This document shows, piece by piece, positions 8,688 to 14,782 of a stretch of DNA of 64,000 nt. The stretch is from Kutzneria sp036403095 (GTDB taxonomy: Bacteria; Actinomycetota; Actinomycetes; Mycobacteriales; Pseudonocardiaceae), in NCBI GenBank assembly GCA_036403095.1, contig DASWRQ010000123.1, positions 9,762 through 73,761 on the forward strand, given 5' to 3'. The stretch's first letter is position 1. The number at the start of each line of letters is the position of its first letter. Made by a program: the position numbers and the translations under genes. A model generated the notes under the pieces. The model did no database searches. It was not told the origin of the DNA and saw nothing but the letters and a program-made list of their open reading frames with translations.

Positions 8688-8723
8688 CGATGGGGCCGCG
8701 TTTCACCTCCAGCGGCCCCATCG
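8688..8723. other. Perfect 12-bp stem-loop after the efflux gene
   Basis: CGATGGGGCCGC (8688-8699) and GCGGCCCCATCG (8712-8723) pair perfectly around a 12-nt loop. There is no T tract on either strand, so this is not a standard intrinsic terminator. It lies 45 bp after the pump stop and 38 bp before the next start, where it could end the pump transcript or fold in the leader of the next gene. Confidence 0.6.
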
Positions 8724-8761
8724 ACCGGGGAGGCCGCAGTGAACGGGGAGCGTGATCGAGC

Positions 8762-9151
8762 ATGGGCGCGACACCGATATTGGTGAACTACCAGCCACAG
8801 GGCGAGGACTGGACGGTCAACGTCCGGTCCGACGACACCGTGCTGACCGAGCAGGCGTCCGGCCTGATCGCCGCGCGGGACCGGGCCGACCAGATGGTCG
8901 AGCAGCTGACCAGCGCGGACACCCGGCGCAAGCCGACCGTCGTGCACCTGTTGGAGGGCGACGCCTTCGCGTTCACCACGGCGTACCTGCACGCCCGGCA
9001 CGGCCTGAGCACGCCGGCCCCGCCCGAGCCGAAGGCCGACACGCCGGCCGGCAACCCGCCGCGGGTCGGCGAGAACACCCAGGAGATGGACCTGTCCGAG
9101 CTGGCCGACGAGACCGAGGACGACGGGAACTCCAGCCACCCGACCGGCTGA
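8762..9151 (+). CDS. Hypothetical protein with acidic C-terminal tail
   Basis: Predicted 129 residues, no signal peptide or membrane span. The first 80 or so residues look globular with alternating strand and helix (ILVNYQP, WTVNVRSDD, RADQMVEQL, VVHLLEGDAFAF). The last 30 are proline-rich and then strongly acidic (LSELADETEDD). I do not recognise a family. The start ATG 8762 follows a GGGGAG site at rather long spacing. It stands between the efflux gene and a TetR gene on the same strand, with a 12-bp stem-loop upstream. Confidence 0.6.
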   Translation: MGATPILVNYQPQGEDWTVNVRSDDTVLTEQASGLIAARDRADQMVEQLTSADTRRKPTVVHLLEGDAFAFTTAYLHARHGLSTPAPPEPKADTPAGNPPRVGENTQEMDLSELADETEDDGNSSHPTG

Positions 9152-9205
9152 TTGCACCTAGGATGATCCCGAAGGGCGACCCGTAGCCGTATCGGGAGGC
9201 TGGTC

Positions 9206-9814
9206 TTGGCCACAACGTCGTACGCGGAGCAGGCAAACGCGGCCGCCCGCGGTCGGCCGAGAGACGCCACCCGCGACGAGGCGCTGCGCAAAGCGGCGCT
9301 CGAGGTGATGGCCGAGGTCGGCTACCGGGCGCTGACCATGGACGCCGTGGCGGCCAAGGCCCGCGCCGGCAAGGCGACCATCTACCGACGCTGGGAGTCC
9401 AAGCTCGACCTGGTCATCGACACCGTCAACCAGCTGGTGCACCAGGAGATCCCGGAACCCGACACCGGGTCGCTGACCGGTGACCTGCGGGAATTCCTCA
9501 GCGCCTTCGCCGCGTTCCTGTCCGGCCCGACCGGCAAGGCCGCGCAGGCCCTGGTCGGCGAACTGCCGCACGAGCCCGAACTGGCGACCGCGTTCCGTGA
9601 GACGTTCCTGGTGGCGCAGCGGGACGTGCTGCGCGGCATCATCGACCGCGGCACCGCCCGCGGCGAAGTTCGCCTGGACGCGCCCCGCGGCATGGCGGTC
9701 GAGCTGGCCGGCGCGGCGCTGACGTACCGGCTGATGCTCACCGGCGACCCGCTCGACGACACCTTCGTGGACCGACTGGTCGACCAGGTGCTGCTGCCGC
9801 TGCTGAGATCCTGA
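9206..9814 (+). CDS. TetR-family regulator
   Basis: This 202-residue protein carries an N-terminal TetR helix-turn-helix (about residues 22-68: EVMAEVGYRALTMDAVAAKARAG then ATIYRRWESK) and a helical C-terminal ligand domain. Translation most likely begins at TTG 9206, because CGGGAGG lies six bases upstream and no ATG precedes the helix-turn-helix. The next gene converges across a terminator hairpin, and the upstream gene is a hypothetical, so no target can be assigned from position. The effector is unknown. Confidence 0.82.
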   Translation: MATTSYAEQANAAARGRPRDATRDEALRKAALEVMAEVGYRALTMDAVAAKARAGKATIYRRWESKLDLVIDTVNQLVHQEIPEPDTGSLTGDLREFLSAFAAFLSGPTGKAAQALVGELPHEPELATAFRETFLVAQRDVLRGIIDRGTARGEVRLDAPRGMAVELAGAALTYRLMLTGDPLDDTFVDRLVDQVLLPLLRS

Positions 9815-9820
9815 CGCACG

Positions 9821-9843
9821 AAAACCCCCGCCACCGGCGGGGG
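9821..9843 (-). terminator. Intrinsic terminator of the DUF3618 gene
   Basis: CCCCCGCC (9825-9832) and GGCGGGGG (9836-9843) form a perfect 8-bp stem with a 3-nt loop. On the minus strand the stem is followed by TTTT (9824-9821), giving a rho-independent terminator for the leftward DUF3618 gene. The same stem may also stop readthrough from the convergent tetR. Confidence 0.8.
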
Positions 9844-9860
9844 TCTCGATGCCGCTGTGG

Positions 9861-10082
9861 TCAGCGGAAGAGCTTGCGCACCACCAGGACGCCGACCAGC
9901 ACCCCGACGCCGATCAACGCGTACTTCACCCGCGGATCGGACAACCGGGCCCGGACCGCGTCCTTGCCCTGGTCCACGTACTGCTTGGGGTTGGCCTTCA
10001 CGACCAACTCGTCCAGGGTCGCGGCCAGCGCGTCCCGCGCCTGCTCGATCTCGCGCTGGATGGTGTCGGGATCGCGAGCCAC
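9861..10082 (-). CDS. DUF3618 small membrane-anchored protein
   Basis: The 73-residue product begins ARDPDTIQREIEQARDALAATLDEL, the charged amphipathic helix typical of DUF3618, and ends in one hydrophobic span (YALIGVGVLVGVLVV) followed by RKLFR. It is probably a C-terminally anchored protein facing the cytoplasm. Function in the family is not established. GTG 10082 is chosen because GGAGGACAT sits directly upstream; an overlapping ATG two bases away is in another frame. It is a single-gene unit ending in a clear terminator. Confidence 0.85.
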   Translation of the reverse strand: MARDPDTIQREIEQARDALAATLDELVVKANPKQYVDQGKDAVRARLSDPRVKYALIGVGVLVGVLVVRKLFR

Positions 10083-10181
10083 ATGTCCTCCTCGCCGTGC
10101 GTGCCTGAACCACCGTAGTTGACCACGTTAGGGCCGGTTCGACAGGCCCGCCGGAGGACGCCCGCTAGGCTTACGGCCAAG

Positions 10182-10255
10182 GGGACCGTAGCCCAATTGG
10201 CAGAGGCACACGGTTTAGGTCCGTGCCAGTGTCGGTTCGAGTCCGACCGGTCCTA
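10182..10255 (+). tRNA. tRNA with UAG anticodon (reads CUA, Leu) but short variable arm
   Basis: The 74-nt sequence folds as a cloverleaf: acceptor GGGACCG/CGGTCCT with a G-U first pair, a 3-bp D stem GCC/GGC, anticodon stem CACGG/CCGTG with loop TTTAGGT (anticodon TAG at 10216-10218), variable CCAGT, T arm GTCGG-TTCGAGT-CCGAC, discriminator A10255. No CCA is encoded. Normal bacterial tRNA-Leu are class II with a long variable arm; this one has only 5 nt there. It may be a noncanonical or non-leucyl tRNA, or a decayed copy, although all stems except the D stem are intact. Confidence 0.8.
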
Positions 10256-10282
10256 CGCGATGGGTGAACTCTGCTCGCGGGG

Positions 10283-10465
10283 GGCGCTCGCCTGGTCGCT
10301 TCGGTGTTCGTTGTGGGGGGTGTCCCCCCACACCCCCCGGGCGGCTGCGCCCGCGGACCTGGGGGTTTCCTTCTGGGAGCGGGCGCCAGGACCGTGGGGT
10401 CGCTGGTCGAACGGACGGCGCTGGCCTGGTCGCCTCAGTGTTCGTTGTGGGGGTGTCCCCACAAC
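10283..10465. repeat. Two copies of a 44-45 bp hairpin-bearing repeat downstream of the tRNA
   Basis: Copy 1 (10283-10327) and copy 2 (10417-10460) differ at three positions and one gap. Each ends in a hairpin: GTGGGGGG-TGT-CCCCCCAC (10313-10331) and GTTGTGGGG-GTGT-CCCCACAAC (10444-10465). No protein-coding frame is evident between the tRNA and the alkB start, and no integrase or att-like duplication of the tRNA end is visible. Confidence 0.7.
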
Positions 10466-10505
10466 CGCGAGGCTGGGATTGCCTCCGGATGGTGGGTGGG
10501 GTGGC

Positions 10506-11132
10506 ATGGAGTCGCTGTTCGAACGGCGGCGGGTGGAGATCGCAGCTGGCGCTGTGCACACACCCGACTGGCTGAGCCTTGAAGAGCAAAGGCGTGTGGT
10601 CCTGGCGTGGCGGGAATGGGCCGCTCCCCCGGCGGGCATGCAGCACACGCGGCTACCCAGCGGCGGCGTGATGTCGGTGCAGACGGTGTGCCTGGGCTGG
10701 CACTGGACGCCGTACCGCTACAGCCGCACCACCGAGGACGGCTCTGCGGTGAAGCCGCTGCCGCGGTGGCTGGTCGAACTGGGGGCGCGGGCGGTTGGAG
10801 ACCCGGACTATATGCCGGACGTGGCGCTGGTCAACTTCTATGACGACGCCGCGAAAATGGGCCTGCACCAGGACAAGGACGAGCGCAGCGACGCGCCGGT
10901 GGTGTCGCTGAGTATCGGCGACAGCTGCGTGTTCCGGTTCGGCAACACCGAGAGCCGCAACCGGCCGTGGACGGATGTGGAACTGCGCGGCGGCGACCTG
11001 TTCGTGTTCGGCGGACCGTCCCGGTTCGCGTATCACGGCGTGACGAAAACCCGGCCGGGAACCGGTGATCCGGCGACCGGGCTGACCGCCGGCCGCCTCA
11101 ACATCACACTTCGGGTGTCCGGCCTGGACTGA
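10506..11132 (+). CDS. alkB: AlkB-type Fe(II)/2-oxoglutarate DNA/RNA demethylase
   Basis: The 208-residue product carries the full 2-oxoglutarate oxygenase set: His121 and Asp123 in LHQDKDE, His177 in AYHGVTKT, and Arg197/Arg203 in RLNITLR for 2-oxoglutarate and substrate. VNFYDD and the nucleotide-lid region TPYRYSR fit AlkB rather than other dioxygenases. The expected role is oxidative removal of alkyl groups such as 1-methyladenine and 3-methylcytosine. ATG 10506 matches the family N-terminus; the ribosome site is weak. Its last 29 bp overlap the end of the convergent TetR gene. No ada gene is nearby. Confidence 0.93.
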   Translation: MESLFERRRVEIAAGAVHTPDWLSLEEQRRVVLAWREWAAPPAGMQHTRLPSGGVMSVQTVCLGWHWTPYRYSRTTEDGSAVKPLPRWLVELGARAVGDPDYMPDVALVNFYDDAAKMGLHQDKDERSDAPVVSLSIGDSCVFRFGNTESRNRPWTDVELRGGDLFVFGGPSRFAYHGVTKTRPGTGDPATGLTAGRLNITLRVSGLD

Positions 11133-11703
11133 CCGGCCGCATGCCGTCGCACACGACACCGACGATCAGCCCCGGGTCGGTGGTGCCCTGGCGGGCCATG
11201 GCCAGGCAACCGACCATGAGCGTCTTCACGTCGGCGGCGGTCAGGTCGGCCCGCACCTCGCCGGCCGCCTGGGCCTTGACCAACAGGTCGCCGAGGCCGG
11301 TCATCATCACCTGCCGGGCCTCCGCGGTCAGCTCCTGGTCGAAGCTGCCGCTGGCCGCCAGCGCGTCGAACAGGGCCTTGTTCAGGCTGGCGTCGCGGAC
11401 CATCTGCTCGAAGAAGGCGAAGAAGCCCTTGCCTGCGGCCGGCCCCTCGGCCAGCTCCCTGGCGACCTCGCCGACCCCGCGCAGCCGCTCCACGATGATC
11501 GCCACGAACAGCGCGTCCTTGGTCGGGAAGTGCCGGTAGACGGTACCGACCCCGACGCCGGCCCGCCGCGCGATCTCGTCGATCGGCACGGCCAGGCCCT
11601 CCTCGGCGAACACCTGCTGGGCCACTTCCAGCACCCGGACGCGGTTGCGCCGGGCGTCGGCGCGCAACGGCCTGCCGGCGACCGTGGAGTCGGCTGAAGT
11701 CAC
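11104..11703 (-). CDS. TetR-family regulator
   Basis: A 199-residue regulator with the TetR helix-turn-helix at about residues 15-65 (VFAEEGLAVPIDEIARRAGV then TVYRHFPTKDALF) and a helical C-terminal domain of the SACE_7040/TetR_C type. GTG 11703 gives the usual short N-terminal arm; the longer ATG reading to 11970 runs through a palindrome and lacks homology character. The 3' end overlaps alkB. The target is unknown, but the nested palindrome 130 bp upstream is a candidate binding region. Confidence 0.8.
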   Translation of the reverse strand: MTSADSTVAGRPLRADARRNRVRVLEVAQQVFAEEGLAVPIDEIARRAGVGVGTVYRHFPTKDALFVAIIVERLRGVGEVARELAEGPAAGKGFFAFFEQMVRDASLNKALFDALAASGSFDQELTAEARQVMMTGLGDLLVKAQAAGEVRADLTAADVKTLMVGCLAMARQGTTDPGLIVGVVCDGMRPVSPGRTPEV

Positions 11704-12096
11704 GCCCCCGACTGTATGACGCCGGATAGCCCCAGGTCGCCTGCCGGGACCGTCCGGAACCTTCGAGTCACCAATGTGGACCAACGCCACCCGGCGACTC
11801 GGTTCGACCGCCGGCCCCGCGATCGCGAGGCCGCCGCCGGTGCCTGGACCGCGGGCATTTTTCGATCGAGTCTTTCCATCGATCGAAAAATGACAAGGGA
11901 AGGCACCGGCCTCGTGGGCGGCCGAGCCCCGCGCGGAACGCGCGGCAAAAGGCACTGTGGGCCCGCCCACACTGCGTCGTCAATCGGTTACGGCTTGGCC
12001 ACGTCCCGGCACCAGGTGTGCCTCGACTGTCGTAACCGGTTGGCCCGGACACCCGGATGGCGGCCAAGGTGAAGGGATTGCTGAGGGGAGCGGACA
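11704..12096. other. 393-bp gap containing a nested palindrome
   Basis: The gap separates a leftward TetR gene from a rightward lipoprotein gene, so both promoters should lie here. The only structured element is the nested inverted repeat at 11836-11910. Short open frames in both directions cross it but have no ribosome sites or recognisable products. No RNA gene is seen. Confidence 0.5.
11836..11910. repeat. 75-bp nested inverted repeat with AT-rich core
   Basis: The outer arms GCCGGTGCCT (11836-11845) and AGGCACCGGC (11901-11910) are perfect reverse complements. Inside, ATTTTTCGATCGA (11857-11869) and TCGATCGAAAAAT (11879-11891) form a second perfect 13-bp pair around a 9-nt loop. It could be a miniature mobile-element relic, a protein-binding site, or a transcript hairpin. 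The A/T runs are out of character for the surrounding DNA. Confidence 0.75.
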
Positions 12097-12624
12097 GTGC
12101 GGATCGTCAGGCTGGTCGGGGCGGTATGCCTCGCGGCGCTGCTGGCCGGGTGCGGCACGGCGGGCGGCCCCCAGCTGTCGGCCGTGGAGAGCAGCGCGAA
12201 CCCGACGGTCGGACAGGCGACGAGGCCGCTGGACGCGGCGTTCGGCGATCGCCGGACCTGGCCGAACGGCTTGGCCATCACGATCTCGCAGCCCCGCTCG
12301 CAACAACCGAGCAGCACGGCCTACCCGCAGGCGGCCCGGGCGGCGGTGTTCGAGCTGACGATCGAGAACGGCACGACCTTGACGTACAAGCCGTCGCAGC
12401 TGGCGGTGAAGGCGACGATCGGCGGCCAGCCGGCGCAGGAGGTCGTGGATCCGGCCCAGGGGCTGGGCGGCTACGTGGCCGCGCAGGAGGACCTGGCCCC
12501 AGGCAGGACGGTGCAGTTGACAGTGGCCTTCGCGGTCCCGGAGCAGCCCACCGACCTGCGGATCCTGGTGCGCCCGGACGTCGTGGACGGGGCGCCGGCG
12601 GCGGCCTTCGCGGGGACCGCCTAG
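12097..12624 (+). CDS. Lipoprotein of unknown function
   Basis: The product (175 aa) has a type II signal peptide: RIVRLV, a hydrophobic core, and lipobox LLAGC with the lipidated Cys at residue 19. The mature part looks like a beta-sandwich with a strand pattern seen in DUF4352-type domains (AAVFELTIENGTTLTY, LAVKATIGGQPAQEVVD, TVQLTVAFAVPEQPTDLRILV), so an outward-facing, membrane-tethered protein is expected. GTG 12097 has GAGGGGAG upstream. The peroxiredoxin gene begins 35 bp later and may be cotranscribed. Function unknown. Confidence 0.75.
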   Translation: MRIVRLVGAVCLAALLAGCGTAGGPQLSAVESSANPTVGQATRPLDAAFGDRRTWPNGLAITISQPRSQQPSSTAYPQAARAAVFELTIENGTTLTYKPSQLAVKATIGGQPAQEVVDPAQGLGGYVAAQEDLAPGRTVQLTVAFAVPEQPTDLRILVRPDVVDGAPAAAFAGTA

Positions 12625-12659
12625 GCCGATTGTCAGACGGGCACGCTACGTTCGCCGGT

Positions 12660-13133
12660 ATGACTGAGCAGACGCGGCTGGCCGTCGGCGACACGGCGCC
12701 GGACTTCACGCTCCTGGACAGCGACGGCAACAAGGTCGCGTTGTCCGACTACCGCGGGCGGCAGGTCGTCGTGTACTTCTACCCGGCCGCGATGACGCCG
12801 GGCTGCACCAAGCAGGCCTGCGACTTCCGGGACAACCTGGCCGAGTTCAACGACGCCGGCTTCGCGGTGCTGGGCGTCTCGCCGGACAAGGTGGAGAAGC
12901 TGGCCAAGTTCCGCGACGCCGAGGGGCTGACCTTCCCGCTCCTCTCGGACGCCGACAAGTCGGTGATGCAGCGCTGGGGCGCCTTCGGCGAGAAGCAGAA
13001 CTACGGCCGCACGGTGCAGGGCGTGATCCGGTCCACGTTCATCGTCGACGCCGGCGGCAAGATCGCCAAGGCCTCGTACAACGTGCGGGCGACCGGCCAC
13101 GTCGCCAAGCTGCGCAAGGATCTCGGCATCTGA
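12660..13133 (+). CDS. bcp: Bcp/PrxQ-type peroxiredoxin
   Basis: The 157-residue thioredoxin-fold protein has the AhpC/TSA core. PGCTKQAC gives peroxidatic Cys49 and resolving Cys54, the spacing of atypical two-Cys Bcp/PrxQ enzymes. DTAPDFTLLDSDG and GVSPDKVEKLAKF are also characteristic. It reduces hydrogen and alkyl peroxides in the cytoplasm with thioredoxin. ATG 12660 matches the family N-terminus. The stop TGA 13131-13133 overlaps the probable CTG start of the next gene, implying translational coupling. Confidence 0.93.
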   Translation: MTEQTRLAVGDTAPDFTLLDSDGNKVALSDYRGRQVVVYFYPAAMTPGCTKQACDFRDNLAEFNDAGFAVLGVSPDKVEKLAKFRDAEGLTFPLLSDADKSVMQRWGAFGEKQNYGRTVQGVIRSTFIVDAGGKIAKASYNVRATGHVAKLRKDLGI

Positions 13134-13768
13134 GCCGCGCGGTAGCGGTATACGACCGCGCCGCCGATCGGGCACTGCACTGGCGGGGCGCGGAGCTGAG
13201 CTTCCGGTCCGCCTCGCTGGTGAAGCTCCTGATCGCGCTGGACGTGCTGGAGCGGCGGCCGGCCGAGCCGCCGTTGCGGGATGCGTTGTGGCGCATGCTG
13301 TCGGCCAGCGACGACGGCGTGGCCAATGAGCTGTGGGACGCCGACGGCGGCCCGGAGATCGTCACGCGCACGGCCCGGCGGCTGGCGCTGCCGTCGACCC
13401 GGCCGCCGGAGATCGTGGGCCGCTGGGGCGACACGATGCTGGGCATCGCCGACATGATCGCGATCTACCGGCACGTGCTGGATTCGCCGTGGCACAAGCT
13501 GATCGTCGACGCGCTGGCCGCCGCGCCGCGGCACGGCTCGGACGGTTTCGACCAGTACTTCGGCATTCCCCAGCTGCCGAGGCCGTGGGCGGTGAAGCAG
13601 GGCTGGTCGGACAGCCCGCGGGACGTGGTGTTGCACACCAGCGGCCTGGTCGGCGCCGGCTGGCGATTTGTCGTGGTCGTGCTGGCGTCGTTCCCGGTCG
13701 GCACCAACTGGGCGACCGCCGCCGCGGCGGTGAACGACGAGGTCACGGCGCTCGCGCCCGGCCTGTGA
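13130..13768 (+). CDS. Serine beta-lactamase-like hydrolase, probable CTG start
   Basis: The reading frame carries class A beta-lactamase/DD-peptidase style motifs: SxxK as SLVK in RSASLVKLLIALDVL, an SDN-like SDDG, and a KTG-like KQG. There is no signal peptide, so it may be cytoplasmic. The first ordinary start codon in frame (GTG 13220) lies inside SxxK and would remove the nucleophile. In-frame CTG 13130, overlapping the Bcp stop as CTGA and preceded by AAGGA nine bases upstream, gives SRAVAVYDRAADRALHW before the motif and 212 residues in all. A frameshift further upstream is the alternative. The substrate is unknown. Confidence 0.65.
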   Translation: MSRAVAVYDRAADRALHWRGAELSFRSASLVKLLIALDVLERRPAEPPLRDALWRMLSASDDGVANELWDADGGPEIVTRTARRLALPSTRPPEIVGRWGDTMLGIADMIAIYRHVLDSPWHKLIVDALAAAPRHGSDGFDQYFGIPQLPRPWAVKQGWSDSPRDVVLHTSGLVGAGWRFVVVVLASFPVGTNWATAAAAVNDEVTALAPGL

Positions 13769-13788
13769 GCGTCCGAATGGGGTAAGCT

Positions 13789-14010
13789 CGGGGCGAGGGC
13801 TGGCGACTGGCCGCCCCGGTTCAACGCAGAGGGTGATACGCCGTGTGTGGTTCCTCCACACCAAGCGGTCCTGAGCGTCCCTCCAAGTTCGTCCTGCGGG
13901 TCCACTTCCCGACCCGCGGCGGTTGAGTCCGGGCCGACGGCCCCGACTCCCGTAACCGCTGAATTCGGCGGTCCCTTGCGCGTGCCCCCGATCCACCACC
14001 AGTGGATCGG
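13789..14010 (+). promoter_or_regulatory. Highly structured leader upstream of the SMR efflux gene
   Basis: Five stem-loops stand in series before the SMR gene: CGGGGCG/CGCCCCG (13789-13818), GTGTGG/CCACAC (13845-13861), GCGGGTC/GACCCGC (13896-13917), GAGTC-c-GGGCC/GGCCC-c-GACTC (13925-13949), and CCGATCCAC/GTGGATCGG (13988-14010). The last is a perfect 9-bp stem 33 bp before the start codon. The density suggests a structured RNA or attenuator. I find no guanidine-I signature and cannot match a known riboswitch class. Confidence 0.4.
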
Positions 14011-14043
14011 CCGTCGGCGCGCGCCCACAACCTGGAACCAGCA

Positions 14044-14379
14044 ATGCTGATGTGGATCCTGCTCGCCCTCGCCATCGTCGCCGAGGTGTTCGCGACGATC
14101 ATGTTGAAACTGTCCGACGGCCTGACGCAGCCGCTGCCCGTGCTGGGCCTGATCGCCGGCTACGCGCTCGCCTTCTACCTGGAGTCGCAGGTGATCCGGC
14201 TGGGCATGCCGATGCCGGTCACCTACGCGGTGTGGGCCGGCGGCGGCATCGCGCTGGTCGTGGTGGCCAACCGCGTGCTGTTCTCGGAACCCGTGTCGGC
14301 GTTGACGATCGGCGGCATGGTGCTGATCCTGGCCGGCGTGCTGGTGGTGCAGATGTCGGTCACCCACCAGCCGGCGTGA
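14044..14379 (+). CDS. Small multidrug resistance (SMR/EmrE-type) efflux protein
   Basis: The 111-residue protein has four hydrophobic helices. Glu14 in helix 1 (LALAIVAEVFATIMLK) is the conserved proton and substrate site when counted from ATG 14044, which supports that start over an upstream in-frame ATG. TYAVWAGGG in helix 3 is the family signature. SMR proteins work as antiparallel dimers exchanging protons for lipophilic cations. It is closer to the Qac/EmrE pattern than to guanidinium exporters, judged by eye. Its 3' end overlaps the convergent hxlR gene by 20 bp. A folded 275-bp leader precedes it. Confidence 0.9.
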   Translation: MLMWILLALAIVAEVFATIMLKLSDGLTQPLPVLGLIAGYALAFYLESQVIRLGMPMPVTYAVWAGGGIALVVVANRVLFSEPVSALTIGGMVLILAGVLVVQMSVTHQPA

Positions 14380-14710
14380 CGCCGGAGACGTCCACGCCGG
14401 TGCGCTCGGCCCGGGCCAGACCCCAGTCGTAGAGGCCCTGCAAGACCGGGGCCAGGGTCTCGCCCTCCGGGCTGAGCCGGTAGTCGGTGCGCAGCTCCGG
14501 CCCGTCGCTGGCGTCGCGCAGCACGAGGCCGTCCGCCTCCAGCTCGCGCAGGCGCTGGGTCAGCATCTTCTCGCTGATGTCCGGGATGAGCCGGCGCAGC
14601 TGGCCGTAGCGCAGCGGCCCCTGCTTGAGCCGGGCCAGGATGAGCACCCGCCAGCGGCCGCCGACGACGTCGAGGGTGAGCTCGACCGGACAGTGGTACC
14701 GCTGCGCCAT
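14360..14710 (-). CDS. HxlR-family transcriptional regulator
   Basis: A 116-residue winged-helix protein with the HxlR signature: N-terminal Cys7 (RYHCPVE), VVGGRWRVLILARL, then GPLRYGQLRRLIPDISEKML with TQRLRELEADGLV. HxlR proteins often sense electrophiles, quinones or redox state, sometimes through the N-terminal Cys. It is transcribed away from the ABM-globin gene, with 72 bp between starts and a short palindrome in the gap. Repression of itself and of the globin fusion is likely from that layout. Its end overlaps the SMR gene. Confidence 0.88.
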   Translation of the reverse strand: MAQRYHCPVELTLDVVGGRWRVLILARLKQGPLRYGQLRRLIPDISEKMLTQRLRELEADGLVLRDASDGPELRTDYRLSPEGETLAPVLQGLYDWGLARAERTGVDVSGVTPAGG

Positions 14711-14736
14711 GTTGAGCCCCCTGGGTGCCTACCGGA

Positions 14737-14748
14737 AAGTGCGTACTT
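14737..14748. promoter_or_regulatory. Candidate HxlR operator in the divergent promoter
   Basis: AAGT-GCGT-ACTT is a 12-bp dyad centred between the divergent hxlR and ABM-globin starts. Short dyads of the type AGT(N)4-6ACT are common at HxlR targets. Assignment rests on position and symmetry only. Confidence 0.4.
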
Positions 14749-14782
14749 GTCGGCCCGGCGGCGCGGTGGTTGCGTCTGGCGG

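Noticed and set aside
9821..9843. Terminator for the rightward tetR gene
   Set aside because: The T run follows the stem only on the minus strand, so it was assigned to the DUF3618 gene.
10182..10505. Integration site of a mobile element at the tRNA 3' end
   Set aside because: No integrase, no duplicated tRNA end and ordinary genes on both sides.
13769..14043. Guanidine-I or other known riboswitch before the SMR gene
   Set aside because: None of the CTAGGGTTCCG or CTGGTCCGAGAG blocks found at 55289-55390 is present, so it was left as an unassigned structured leader.
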